64,000 bases of DNA, taken from NCBI GenBank assembly GCA_963844055.1, contig CAWJMN010000002.1, positions 806,001 to 870,000 on the forward strand. Direction: 5' to 3'. This DNA is from CAWJMN01 sp963844055 (GTDB taxonomy: Bacteria; Planctomycetota; Planctomycetia; Pirellulales; Pirellulaceae). The position numbers and the translations under genes were made by a program. The notes beneath the pieces were generated by a model that was not told where the DNA came from, searched no databases, and saw nothing but the letters and a program-made list of their open reading frames with translations. How positions within the stretch are numbered: the stretch's first letter is position 1; every line of letters begins with the position of its first letter. Below are positions 17,722-25,713 of the stretch, piece after piece.

Positions 17722-17759
17722 GCAACAACAACCATTCGCAACAGCGAGATCAAACCAAA

Positions 17760-19472
17760 CTATTTGGTCGCCCCGCCCCCCTCTTGGAGTTTCTGCAGGA
17801 CTTGGTCCAGGTTGAAACTACCGGGCTTTTGACGCGGTGGGAATTCCTTGTAGGTTTCCAAGTGCTGGCTGACGAACGCGACGGCTGGCAACAGCACGAA
17901 CGCATGGTCTACCCGCCACCGGTTATAGTCCCCTGCCTCGTGGTCGGCCCGCTCGTACGGGTCGGTACGAAGGCAGAATAGCTTTGGAAAACGCAAAGTC
18001 ACCAAGGGCTCTTGCCAAACATCAAGCCCGTGTGCGCGTTGTTCCATGAACACGACCTTCCAACGGTCGTATCGCAGATTGGCCAAGCTGCCGTCGTCAG
18101 TCCAGTAGAAGAACTCGTGACGTGGAGACTCTTTCACTTCGCCGCGGAAATACGGGATCAGGTTATAGCCGTCGACGTGCACCTTGTAGTCTCTGCCATT
18201 CGCGGAGTGCCCCTTCATCAGCTTTTCCTTGATGTCTGGCTCACCGGCCGCTGTCAGCAATGTTTGCAGCATGTCTTCATGCGAGCAAATGCCGTTGAAG
18301 ACCGAACCTGGCTTGATCACGCCAGGCCAGCGGATCACACAAGGAACCCGGTAGCCACCTTCCCAGTTCGAATTCTTTTCATTGCGAAACGGCGTGCTGC
18401 CGCCGTCTGGCCACGAGAAGCACTCGGCACCGTTGTCAGTCGAATACATCACGATCGTATTGTCGGCAACGCCAAGCTTATCAAGCTTGTCAAGCACTTG
18501 ACCGACGTGACCATCATGTTCCACCATGCCGTCTGCATAAACGCCCAAGCCCGTCTTCCCCTCCGACTCCTTCTTCAAGTGAGTCCAGATGTGCATACGA
18601 GTGGAGTTCCACCAGAGGAAGAACGGCTTGTCAGCCTTGACCGCACGGTCGATGAAGTCCAGTGCACCCTTGGTGACTTCTTCATCGACGGTCTTCATCC
18701 GCTCAATCGTCAACGGACCGGTGTCCGTGATCTTTCCGCCAGCGAACGACTTGATGACCCCGCGAGGACCAAACGCCTTCTTCAGCGCAGGATTCTTGAA
18801 GTAATCGGGATGCTCCGGCTCTTGTTCGGCATTCAGGTGATAAAGGTTACCGTAGAATTCGTCAAAGCCGTGATTGGTAGGCAGGTGCTCATCCCGGTCA
18901 CCCAGGTGATTCTTGCCGTACTGAGCGGTCATGTAACCATGATTCTTCAACAACCCTGGAATGGTTGGATCCTTTTCGGACAACCCTTCCTTCGCCCCTG
19001 GCAAGCCGACTTTTAGCAAGCCGGTGCGGAATGGGCTTTGGCCGGTAATGAAAGCCGCCCGTCCTGCCGTGCACGACTGCTGACCGTACCAATCGGTGAA
19101 CAACCCACCTTCCTTGGCCAATCGATCGATGTTCGGCGTGTTATAGCCCATCATCCCACGGTTGTAGGCGCTTGAGTTGTTCCAGCCGATGTCATCGCCC
19201 CAGATGATGCAGATGTTTGGCTTCTTGCCGGCCTGCAATGCGTTGACGGCGACCGTCTGGTTGTGGCGAGCCAAAGCCTGCTCTTCCGAACGGCTAAGAC
19301 CTTTCGAACTGGCGCCAATTGCATTCAGATCGTCAGAGACAGATCCTTGCTGCGTCGCCGAGGGGGCCGCGTTCAACGGCCTTTCGATTTGGCTCAAGGC
19401 GACGATGTACCCCAAGGCGGCGCCGATGGCGACCGTCCATAGGGATTTAGAATACCAACTTGTCAACTTCAT
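17760..19472 (-). CDS. Sulfatase (arylsulfatase, formylglycine type)
   Basis: 570 residues from the ATG at 19472, chosen for its AGGAGAG ribosome-binding site and because it begins a membrane/signal segment (residues 10-28). The open frame runs on to 19592 without such a site. The catalytic motif C-T-A-G-R (Cys134) is the substrate for formylglycine conversion; residues WGDDIGW supply metal ligands and GKNHLGD carries further active-site residues. A long C-terminal domain ends in QEGGGATK. Sulfatases of this family act outside the cytoplasm on sulfated polysaccharides or aryl sulfates, and planctomycetes carry many. The substrate cannot be assigned. A small predicted lipoprotein gene precedes it by about 35 bp on the same strand. 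Confidence 0.9.
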   Translation of the reverse strand: MKLTSWYSKSLWTVAIGAALGYIVALSQIERPLNAAPSATQQGSVSDDLNAIGASSKGLSRSEEQALARHNQTVAVNALQAGKKPNICIIWGDDIGWNNSSAYNRGMMGYNTPNIDRLAKEGGLFTDWYGQQSCTAGRAAFITGQSPFRTGLLKVGLPGAKEGLSEKDPTIPGLLKNHGYMTAQYGKNHLGDRDEHLPTNHGFDEFYGNLYHLNAEQEPEHPDYFKNPALKKAFGPRGVIKSFAGGKITDTGPLTIERMKTVDEEVTKGALDFIDRAVKADKPFFLWWNSTRMHIWTHLKKESEGKTGLGVYADGMVEHDGHVGQVLDKLDKLGVADNTIVMYSTDNGAECFSWPDGGSTPFRNEKNSNWEGGYRVPCVIRWPGVIKPGSVFNGICSHEDMLQTLLTAAGEPDIKEKLMKGHSANGRDYKVHVDGYNLIPYFRGEVKESPRHEFFYWTDDGSLANLRYDRWKVVFMEQRAHGLDVWQEPLVTLRFPKLFCLRTDPYERADHEAGDYNRWRVDHAFVLLPAVAFVSQHLETYKEFPPRQKPGSFNLDQVLQKLQEGGGATK

Positions 19473-19507
19473 AGACTCTCTCCTGGGGGTAACTAAGAAC
19501 ACAAACT

Positions 19508-19834
19508 TTATTCGGACAACGAGACATCGCTGGTGCCTCGTTTCGCGACCGCTTTTGCAGATTTGAAAGACTGAAAAATCACCGTGCGACATCCCGGTGT
19601 CTGGTTTACTGCCATGTCTGGCACTGGGCCGGTAGCGCGAGCATTAGCTTTTGTTACGAGGACGCGATGAGCAGGCTGCGCTTCAGACCTGTCACGCGTG
19701 AGCCAATTTGCAGCAACGCATGCGCTAACCCCGAACAGCAGAAGTCCGGTCCAGCAAAACCAAACGGGTTTGCCTACTTCGGGATTTGAAATGCTCCCGG
19801 CATTCGCTTTCTTCATTCGCGTTGCCTTAAGCAT
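19508..19834 (-). CDS. Small predicted membrane or lipoprotein of unknown function
   Basis: Up to 108 residues. Starts at 19834 or, six codons later, 19816 are both possible. One hydrophobic segment, WFCWTGLLLFGVSAC, ends in VSAC, a reasonable lipobox. The remaining 60 residues are basic and unremarkable. I recognise no family. It ends 35 bp before the sulfatase start on the same strand and could be its operon partner. Short length and lack of a recognised relative keep confidence low. Confidence 0.4.
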   Translation of the reverse strand: MLKATRMKKANAGSISNPEVGKPVWFCWTGLLLFGVSACVAANWLTRDRSEAQPAHRVLVTKANARATGPVPDMAVNQTPGCRTVIFQSFKSAKAVAKRGTSDVSLSE

Positions 19835-20391
19835 TGTTTACACTTTCGGACTTTTTGACAAAACAAACCGTTGGCTTTAGGCACCAGCAAGAATGCATAA
19901 CGTCATTTCATGCAGGCAGTAATTAGGTAACATGCATTCAGCGGCCAATGACCTTACTCGCGCTGCCCATCATGGAACGATGCTGGAGAGGCGATCCACT
20001 TTGCAATCACCAGTAATGGCTGGTGTCGCCTAAATGCCTTCCCCATGTTTGGCGGATGGTCGAACGACCGATGAAAAGTCACCAAGTGTTGGGGAAACCA
20101 GCTTCTTTGCTTTCCCTCAGAATATGTCTATTCCGTTAGAAAGGGGATAGATATGTGACAAATTCACCCCCCAACGGCCCAACCCTTACTCCTTCTCCAT
20201 GGCGGTTTTTGAGGGCTGAGAAAGAGGCGCAATACAGATGACAAACTCTGCATGCGAGGTTGTTGATGCGAAGACTACCCAAACAGTGCCATAAGTGTGC
20301 ACGCCGTGCACAACCTGCACAGTTTGCACACTGTGCACATCGTTCTTCGACACGACCCTAAGCTTTTTTACTTTCACACAAAGCTTGACAC
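19835..20391. other. 557-bp non-coding region upstream of the ATP-grasp gene
   Basis: No gene is seen on either strand; the open frames here are short and unlike any family. It holds an imperfect inverted repeat TCTATTCC/GGATAGA (20127-20151) with ATATGT flanks and, nearer the gene, a phased TGCAC array described separately. It probably contains promoters for both the small lipoprotein gene and the ATP-grasp gene. Confidence 0.5.
20298..20338. repeat. Five TGCAC motifs at exactly 9-bp spacing
   Basis: TGCAC occurs at 20298, 20307, 20316, 20325 and 20334. Each step is exactly 9 bp, and four of the five copies are followed by A. The array ends 54 bp before the ATP-grasp start. GTGCAC is self-complementary, so the outer copies can also be read as palindromes. 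It may be a protein-binding array or a decayed simple repeat. Confidence 0.85.
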
Positions 20392-21174
20392 ATGTATCAA
20401 TTCCTGATGCCAGCCGATGGCCTCGACAATAAACAGTTCGAAGAATTATTCCGTGATCAAGCGGAGACGCTGTTAAAGCGCGGCTATTCAGTAGCGCTGC
20501 TAAAAGAAGATGTCCTTCAAGATGGCCAACCACTACGCGGAATTATGGCCAACGCGACGATTGTCTATCGTGGCTGGATGCTGAAGCTGAATGAATACGC
20601 CCTGCTCGACGCTGCCGTGACAGCGGCAGGGGCAAGATTGCTAACTCCGCCATCTTTGTACGCACTTACCCACCATCTTCCGAACTGGTATCCACTCCTC
20701 CGCGATTACACGGCCGAGACAGTGTCGATCTCTAACCCGGCAGAACTTCTTGGCATGGTCGAACAACTGGGTTGGGACGGCTACTTCCTTAAGGACTTTG
20801 TAAAGTCCCTCAAAGTGGATGGCGGTTCAATCGTACGTACCCCGGATCAAGCGAAACGGTGGGTAGAAAGGATGCTGGAGTATCGTGACGAACTGGAAGG
20901 AGGCATTTGTCTACGTCGGGTCGAAGACTTCCTGCCAGATTCCGAATGCCGATACTTTGTTTTACAGTGGGTCCCTCACGCTCCAGATGATCGCCCGATT
21001 CCAACGCCAGTTCAAGTCGCAGCGCAGCGTGTTCACAGCCCCTTCTTTACCGTGGACACGGCCATGACGACTTCCGGATCCGAACGAATCGTCGAATTGG
21101 GTGACGGGCAAGTGTCGGACCTCGTCGGCTGGACTGCCGAACGATTTGCTCAGCTATGGCCAGCGGGGAATTAG
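20392..21174 (+). CDS. ATP-grasp domain-containing protein
   Basis: 260 residues with no signal peptide. The N-terminal 80 residues look like a pre-ATP-grasp fold. The grasp part shows GYFLKDFVKSLK with the conserved lysine near residue 145, EGGICLRRVEDF where the acidic residue contacts adenine, RYFV, and near the end IVELGDGQVSDL, the expected metal-binding E-x-x-x-G-x-x-S arrangement. Such stand-alone ATP-grasp proteins (DUF4343-like) ligate a carboxylate to an amine or thiol, often for peptide natural products or amide modification. No obvious partner peptide or tailoring gene is adjacent. The gene is convergent with the DUF417 gene. Substrate unknown. Confidence 0.75.
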   Translation: MYQFLMPADGLDNKQFEELFRDQAETLLKRGYSVALLKEDVLQDGQPLRGIMANATIVYRGWMLKLNEYALLDAAVTAAGARLLTPPSLYALTHHLPNWYPLLRDYTAETVSISNPAELLGMVEQLGWDGYFLKDFVKSLKVDGGSIVRTPDQAKRWVERMLEYRDELEGGICLRRVEDFLPDSECRYFVLQWVPHAPDDRPIPTPVQVAAQRVHSPFFTVDTAMTTSGSERIVELGDGQVSDLVGWTAERFAQLWPAGN

Positions 21175-21246
21175 CCAAACGTCGCTGATCACGTTTTTTC
21201 CCAGACAGAATGAACTCGACCCGCAGAAGAACCTGACCGAGCCGAA

Positions 21247-21813
21247 CTACGATCGTTTTCGGAGGTACGCTTTCGCGGAGTCGGCCATCGTCACGAGGGC
21301 CCCTCCCATCATGATCGCGTCTTTGATCACCAGTCGTCCTGCTCCGCTCAAGTAAGGAAACCCATGCTGGGCATCGCCAAGCGACGGAACCCAACATTCG
21401 GGCGTTGTGATCAGGAACGACAGCGTTACAAACGACATCGTGAACACCAGAAAGCTGCCGACGGCCGCTGCCTGGGGAAGCCAGGGATGCAAGCACAGAA
21501 GCAGGCCATACGTAACGATCACCGCTCCCAGACCATAAGCAAACTCGTAGGTGCGGTTTGCTTCATGCCAAGTTCGATTTTCTGGCACGAGCGCTCCTTC
21601 CGAGTTCTTGTGAGACTTGTAGTTTGCCGGATCGGCATAGAAAAAACTCATGGTGGGGCTATTAGCGACAAACGGCACGATGCCGTCTGCTTCATAGCGA
21701 AATATCTTCAGCCCGCCGATCCAAACGAGCACAATAATGAGGCCCAGCCTGGTAACCGCCACGCCCCATTTGTCCATCCCAGATGCGAGTTCAAACAGTT
21801 GCCGTATCCCCAT
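21247..21813 (-). CDS. DUF417 (YkgB/RclC-like) inner membrane protein
   Basis: 188 residues from the ATG at 21813, which has GGAG 7 bases upstream. It has four predicted membrane helices and the family signature RLGLIIVLVWIGGLKIFRYEADGIVPFVANSP near the N-terminus (residues 20-51). The second half includes FVTLSFLITTPECWVP. DUF417 includes RclC of the E. coli reactive-chlorine resistance operon, where it sits with an AraC-type regulator. Here an AraC-type gene lies 59 bp upstream on the same strand. Function in stress defence is therefore plausible but inferred from this resemblance only. Confidence 0.85.
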   Translation of the reverse strand: MGIRQLFELASGMDKWGVAVTRLGLIIVLVWIGGLKIFRYEADGIVPFVANSPTMSFFYADPANYKSHKNSEGALVPENRTWHEANRTYEFAYGLGAVIVTYGLLLCLHPWLPQAAAVGSFLVFTMSFVTLSFLITTPECWVPSLGDAQHGFPYLSGAGRLVIKDAIMMGGALVTMADSAKAYLRKRS

Positions 21814-21872
21814 TTTTGCTTCTCCGATTCCAGTGAGAAGCGGCGAGCAGTCAATTCTCTCGCCGCCATGCC

Positions 21873-22814
21873 TCAAGTATCGGAGGCAACGGCAGAAGGC
21901 TGAATGGGCGCATGGGCCGAAAACATGGACAGATTGCTCCCACCCCGAATCTCCGTCTCAAAGTCGCGGAAGAAGGTTGGAGAAAACCCAGTCGCTTTCT
22001 TGAATAGGCGGCTGAAGTACAGCTCATCCTGAAAGCCAAGCTCTCGTGAGATTTCCTTCACAGGCTTCAAGGTGTGAAGCAGTTGCCACTTGGCGTGGAT
22101 AAGGATTCGGTTGCGGATCAGATCCGTTGGGGTAGTCCCCAAATGCTCCCGAACGATTCTTCCCAGGGTCTTGGCGGTCACGTGCAACCGCTTGGCGTAC
22201 TCAGCGGGGGAATGCAAGGCTTGAAAATTCTGGTCAATCAATTCACGCAGTTGAACGAGGATCGGATGTCGCGGTTCATTTGTCCCAGGGACACAGATAC
22301 CTGGCTTCGATGACTTCAGGCGTGTGGCCAAGATCAGCAGCACCTTCAGGTAAGCAAGCATGACCTCGCCAAATGCCAGTTTGCTATCGCTTTGCTCCTG
22401 CCGAATTCGATCGATCAGATGCGTTACTTCTGTCTTGGCCTTTTTATCCAGTGGAACCACAGGAATTCCGTAGGGGTCATTGAACAAGATGCCACTACAA
22501 CCGACCTCCGCATGGAACGTTTCGACGCAGAGGAAGTTAGCGTGAAACTGTATGACCTCACCGCGAACCGGGCCATCAGGGACAAAGCGAATATGCTGGT
22601 ACGGTACGAAGAACAGTAGCGACCTCGGGCCAAACTCAAAACAGGAAGCGTCGGCCCAAAAAGTGCCAGAGCCAGTCTCGACAAAGTAAATGGAAAAATA
22701 ATTCGTGCGCGGTGGCTCACTCGCTTTACTTTGAAGTTGCAAGCTTTGCGTCCGGATTGCCTGATCGCCCCTGCGTGGGTCATACAGGTAGTCAGTAATA
22801 CTTCGCTTGGTCAT
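21873..22814 (-). CDS. AraC-family transcriptional regulator
   Basis: 313 residues. The N-terminal 150 residues form a cupin-like sensing domain (YFSIYFVETGSGTFWAD, then FGPRSLLFFVPY), with cysteines at about residues 59, 96 and 105. The C-terminal 100 residues contain the two helix-turn-helix units of AraC proteins: SPAEYAKRLHVTAKTLGRIVREHLG and ISRELGFQDELYFSRLFKKATGFSPTFFR. It is followed by the DUF417 gene and preceded by tspO on the same strand, so it probably controls one or both. The effector is unknown. A thiol-based signal would fit the cysteines and the DUF417 neighbour, but this is a guess. Confidence 0.9.
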   Translation of the reverse strand: MTKRSITDYLYDPRRGDQAIRTQSLQLQSKASEPPRTNYFSIYFVETGSGTFWADASCFEFGPRSLLFFVPYQHIRFVPDGPVRGEVIQFHANFLCVETFHAEVGCSGILFNDPYGIPVVPLDKKAKTEVTHLIDRIRQEQSDSKLAFGEVMLAYLKVLLILATRLKSSKPGICVPGTNEPRHPILVQLRELIDQNFQALHSPAEYAKRLHVTAKTLGRIVREHLGTTPTDLIRNRILIHAKWQLLHTLKPVKEISRELGFQDELYFSRLFKKATGFSPTFFRDFETEIRGGSNLSMFSAHAPIQPSAVASDT

Positions 22815-22868
22815 GGGACGCTGACCTCTGCTCCCTCAAAAATCAAACAGCAACGAAAATCATTTCGT

Positions 22869-23264
22869 CTACCAATTCATCGCCGTGATTGACAGTTGCA
22901 GCACCGTCGCGAGTGACACCCAGACAAAATACGGTACTTGAGCCACGGCCACCCAGCGATAGTGCCGCCAAACGACGCAAATCATCCAGATGATCGTCGT
23001 CCAGACAATCAGAATGTCTAGCGCCGCCAGTGGCAGATTTCGCATCCCAAACTGAATCGGTGTGAAGATCAGGTTGGAGACAAGATTGATGGCAAACGGA
23101 AGCGCTACATTCCACGGCAACTTTTTCCGCACTGCCTGCACGAATACAAATCCGAAACTAAGGAGAATGACCGGGTAAAGTATCTGCCAAATCAGACCGA
23201 TCGTCGCCGGTGCAGGCGTCCAGCTCGGCTTTGCGAGCGAGTTGTACCATTCAAGCCAAGGCAT
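22869..23264 (-). CDS. Short TspO/MBR-family membrane protein lacking the first helix
   Basis: 131 residues. The family loop WYNSLAKPSWTPAPAT is at the very N-terminus (residues 6-21), followed by four hydrophobic helices rich in tryptophan. In usual TspO proteins of about 155-160 residues this loop lies between helices 1 and 2, so helix 1 is missing here. The start at 23264 is fixed by AAGG just upstream, overlapping the end of the previous gene. The stop of the glycoside hydrolase gene is only 8 bases before this ATG, so the two are translationally linked. TspO binds porphyrins and acts in tetrapyrrole or stress responses; function of this short form is unknown. Confidence 0.85.
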   Translation of the reverse strand: MPWLEWYNSLAKPSWTPAPATIGLIWQILYPVILLSFGFVFVQAVRKKLPWNVALPFAINLVSNLIFTPIQFGMRNLPLAALDILIVWTTIIWMICVVWRHYRWVAVAQVPYFVWVSLATVLQLSITAMNW

Positions 23265-23272
23265 CTTTGACC

Positions 23273-24424
23273 TTATTTCCAGAACAAGTCACCGTCGCCC
23301 GGTGAAACCGTAAATGTCATCGCCGTTTTTTTGGTCGATGCCGCCGTGTGTGGCGTCGTAAAGCTTACCGTCACCGGCTTGTTGCCCAGCGGGTTGTAAA
23401 CGGCCAATCCTTGATCGAACTCCCGCTGGAAGCTCCCATCCTCTTTCTTTCGCCCCTTGGCCTTGGGCCGACCAAGGCTGCGGTCCCAGAACTCGTACCA
23501 GTCATGAAGGTGATCGGGCGTCGGAAGCGGATTAGGATCCGAAAACAGACAGTATCCATCTGACAGTGTAAGGGAAAGCGCCGTCGTTGCACGCATCAAG
23601 TGCAAGTCGTTGCGAGACTTGTGAAACCAAGTCTCGATGCAGTTGATGTGCGGCTCCTTGAGATGGCTTTCCGCCCACTCCAGCGTCTGGGCAATCTGCT
23701 TCCAGTCCTCAACGGTTTTCGACTTGTAGCACTCCATAAAATATCCATTGACGAATGCCGCCGTCCTAGGAGTCTTACGGTCATTGGCATTGACCAAGAG
23801 GAGTGCTTCATCGCCAATCTCCATTCGGATGGCCTGCACCAATGCCAGCCGGTCTTCATCATCTTCCCACCAGTCGAGCATCAATCCATCGAACAGGCCG
23901 GAATCCATGACAGCCTTGGCTTGTCGGGCAACTTGCCTGCGGTAGTCCGGGTTCGAGAAGTCTAAAACGAGATAGCCCCCCTCTTCCCATCCAACGACCG
24001 GTTTACCATCCTTCCGCTTCCACCAAGCGTGGCTCTCAGGCAGATAAGACTTGTGGGCATCTCGATACCGAAGTTCGGCCAAAACGACAAGATTCGGGTT
24101 CTTGCCTAGCAGCATCTTCCTGGTTCGCGGTGCCGCTGCTTGGCTCTCCTTCGTAAAGCTGGTAGCCAGTCCCTGAAATTCGCCTGCCCACTTCAGGCCG
24201 AAAAAGTCGGGGGCATGAAAGACCAAGTCATGCCTTGCCAGCGTCGTCCACTTATCCACTTCTTGGAGGTTGTCCGCTCGGTTCCACGCTTGAAACACCG
24301 AGGGAAACTGGCGGGCAGCAATCCGCTCGGCAGCGGTCGGATTGGGAGTCGGCTCAGCAGCCAGCAAAGCCGACGTGAGCAAAAACAATATCGCAAGTAG
24401 AGTCAGACGAATGTTCACGGCCAC
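23273..24424 (-). CDS. Secreted putative glycoside hydrolase (GHL-type TIM barrel)
   Basis: 383 residues starting at GTG 24424 or the GTG two codons later. A signal peptide covers residues 1-23 (LTLLAILFLLTSALLAAE). The body has the alternating beta/alpha pattern of a TIM barrel with FDGLMLDWWEDDEDR around residue 180, where an acidic pair at a strand end looks catalytic, and a second strand ending FMECYKS. This resembles the hypothetical glycosyl hydrolase groups (GHL10/15), whose substrates are mostly unknown. A short C-terminal beta domain follows (TVSFTTPHTAA). It is followed at 8 bp by tspO and preceded by an SGNH hydrolase gene on the same strand. Confidence 0.65.
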   Translation of the reverse strand: MAVNIRLTLLAILFLLTSALLAAEPTPNPTAAERIAARQFPSVFQAWNRADNLQEVDKWTTLARHDLVFHAPDFFGLKWAGEFQGLATSFTKESQAAAPRTRKMLLGKNPNLVVLAELRYRDAHKSYLPESHAWWKRKDGKPVVGWEEGGYLVLDFSNPDYRRQVARQAKAVMDSGLFDGLMLDWWEDDEDRLALVQAIRMEIGDEALLLVNANDRKTPRTAAFVNGYFMECYKSKTVEDWKQIAQTLEWAESHLKEPHINCIETWFHKSRNDLHLMRATTALSLTLSDGYCLFSDPNPLPTPDHLHDWYEFWDRSLGRPKAKGRKKEDGSFQREFDQGLAVYNPLGNKPVTVSFTTPHTAASTKKTAMTFTVSPGDGDLFWK

Positions 24425-24570
24425 TGCTTTTTCACGAAATCAAGCTTCTAGAATTCCCATCAAGCCCTTTGCAAATGGCTGGGCTAAAGAGCCTTTCAGA
24501 ACCGGGCAAATCGCTCGACGCAGACCTTCACGTTCCTGCGCCGATTGGGTTTACAAAGTCCTCTCGCCAA

Positions 24571-25554
24571 CTACTTCTTCGCGTCCGCGATGATCTTCTC
24601 TATCTCGGCGGTCAATGCCTTCGCCTTGGCTTCGGCTTCCGCAATGGGCAGGCCTTTGGCCATCCCGGGACGCTTATGCCCTGCGGCACTGAGGTAGGAA
24701 TCGCGAATGACCGCCATGCGCTTTTGCACCAATGGCAATACCTGCGGCGGCAACCCCTTAGCCTTTAGCATCTCGGTAGGAGACTTCGCCGCGGCGGCCG
24801 TCTCATCCCCTACAGCTGCGATGAGCTGCGAAGCAATGAACCAGTGGGCTTCATCGTTGGGATGCACGCCATCGGGCTGAAAGGTGAATTTGGGCTCACT
24901 CTGGCGACGCTTTTGGACTTCCTTGGTCATGGCTGAGTGCAGGTCAAAGACGATCCAGCCCTGCTTGCGCTGGCTGAGGAGCCATTCGCTGTACTTGTCG
25001 AGTACCGCATTATAGGAGAACGGCTTGGGCGCTTGCTGATCGTCGTAGAAGGGAGGCGTCAGGATTACTAGCTTCGCCCCGGCCTTTTCGACTTTGGATT
25101 TGAGGCTGGTGTAGCCTTGCTGATACTTTTCAAGTCGGCCCTGATCAAACGGCTCGTAGATGCCACAGTTGATACCGTAGCAAGCACACACCAAGTCAGG
25201 CTTTACCGCTTCGAGAACACGATCAAGCCGTTCGCCAAGGTCCGGCCGAGGGAATTGTCCGCCCGCATGTCCGTTTTCACTCAGGCCCGAAACGGTTTCA
25301 CTCGGCAGCCCCACACCAAACAGCCTGGGACGCTGCTCGGCAGGAATCGTGAGCAGCCAAGCGTCTAGGTTGGCTACGTATCCGCCGGCGTAAGTGATGC
25401 TGTCGCCCAAAAGCAAAATGCGTTTGGCCTTGGCCAACATCTCGCGGGCTTGTGGCTCCGCTGCAATCGAGCGGGCTTGAATCAAGAACGAAGCGGCAAC
25501 AAACGCAAAGGCAAACGCCAACAATTGCAAACCAAACAAGCGACGGTGAAGCAT
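24571..25554 (-). CDS. SGNH/GDSL-family hydrolase, secreted
   Basis: 327 residues with a signal peptide (to about residue 32). The SGNH blocks are all visible: block I LLLGDSITYAGG (catalytic Ser near residue 52), block III YGINCGIYE, and block V DGVHPND carrying the catalytic Asp and His. The C-terminal 60 residues are a charged alpha-helical tail rich in Ala, Lys and Glu. Such enzymes are esterases or carbohydrate acetylesterases acting outside the cytoplasm. In planctomycetes they often sit next to glycoside hydrolases, as here, with 146 bp between the genes. Deacetylation of a polysaccharide is a reasonable inference; substrate is not known. Confidence 0.85.
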   Translation of the reverse strand: MLHRRLFGLQLLAFAFAFVAASFLIQARSIAAEPQAREMLAKAKRILLLGDSITYAGGYVANLDAWLLTIPAEQRPRLFGVGLPSETVSGLSENGHAGGQFPRPDLGERLDRVLEAVKPDLVCACYGINCGIYEPFDQGRLEKYQQGYTSLKSKVEKAGAKLVILTPPFYDDQQAPKPFSYNAVLDKYSEWLLSQRKQGWIVFDLHSAMTKEVQKRRQSEPKFTFQPDGVHPNDEAHWFIASQLIAAVGDETAAAAKSPTEMLKAKGLPPQVLPLVQKRMAVIRDSYLSAAGHKRPGMAKGLPIAEAEAKAKALTAEIEKIIADAKK

Positions 25555-25713
25555 GGGGAGTTACTTCCAGGAGGTATTCGACTTGGCCAAAGAAAGCGGC
25601 ACGCCTTTACCTCTGACGGCAAATCGTGCCAAGCACTTCCTGAATATAGTCGAAACCACCTCGCCCATGGTAGGAATTATCCTCACAGGTTTCCCCCACA
25701 TTTATGGCAGGTG

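Noticed and set aside
18012..19016. 334-codon plus-strand frame opposite the sulfatase
   Set aside because: It lies entirely antisense to a well-conserved enzyme, lacks a ribosome-binding site and shows no domain.
20385..20390. Perfect TTGACA hexamer
   Set aside because: It is one base from the ATP-grasp start codon and has no -10 hexamer 16-18 bp downstream, so it cannot be the gene's promoter.
20295..20440. Short plus-strand frame with repeated x-C-T triplets (GTG at 20295)
   Set aside because: It follows a stop codon immediately, has no ribosome-binding site and runs into the ATP-grasp gene. The cysteine pattern is a by-product of the 9-bp phased DNA array.
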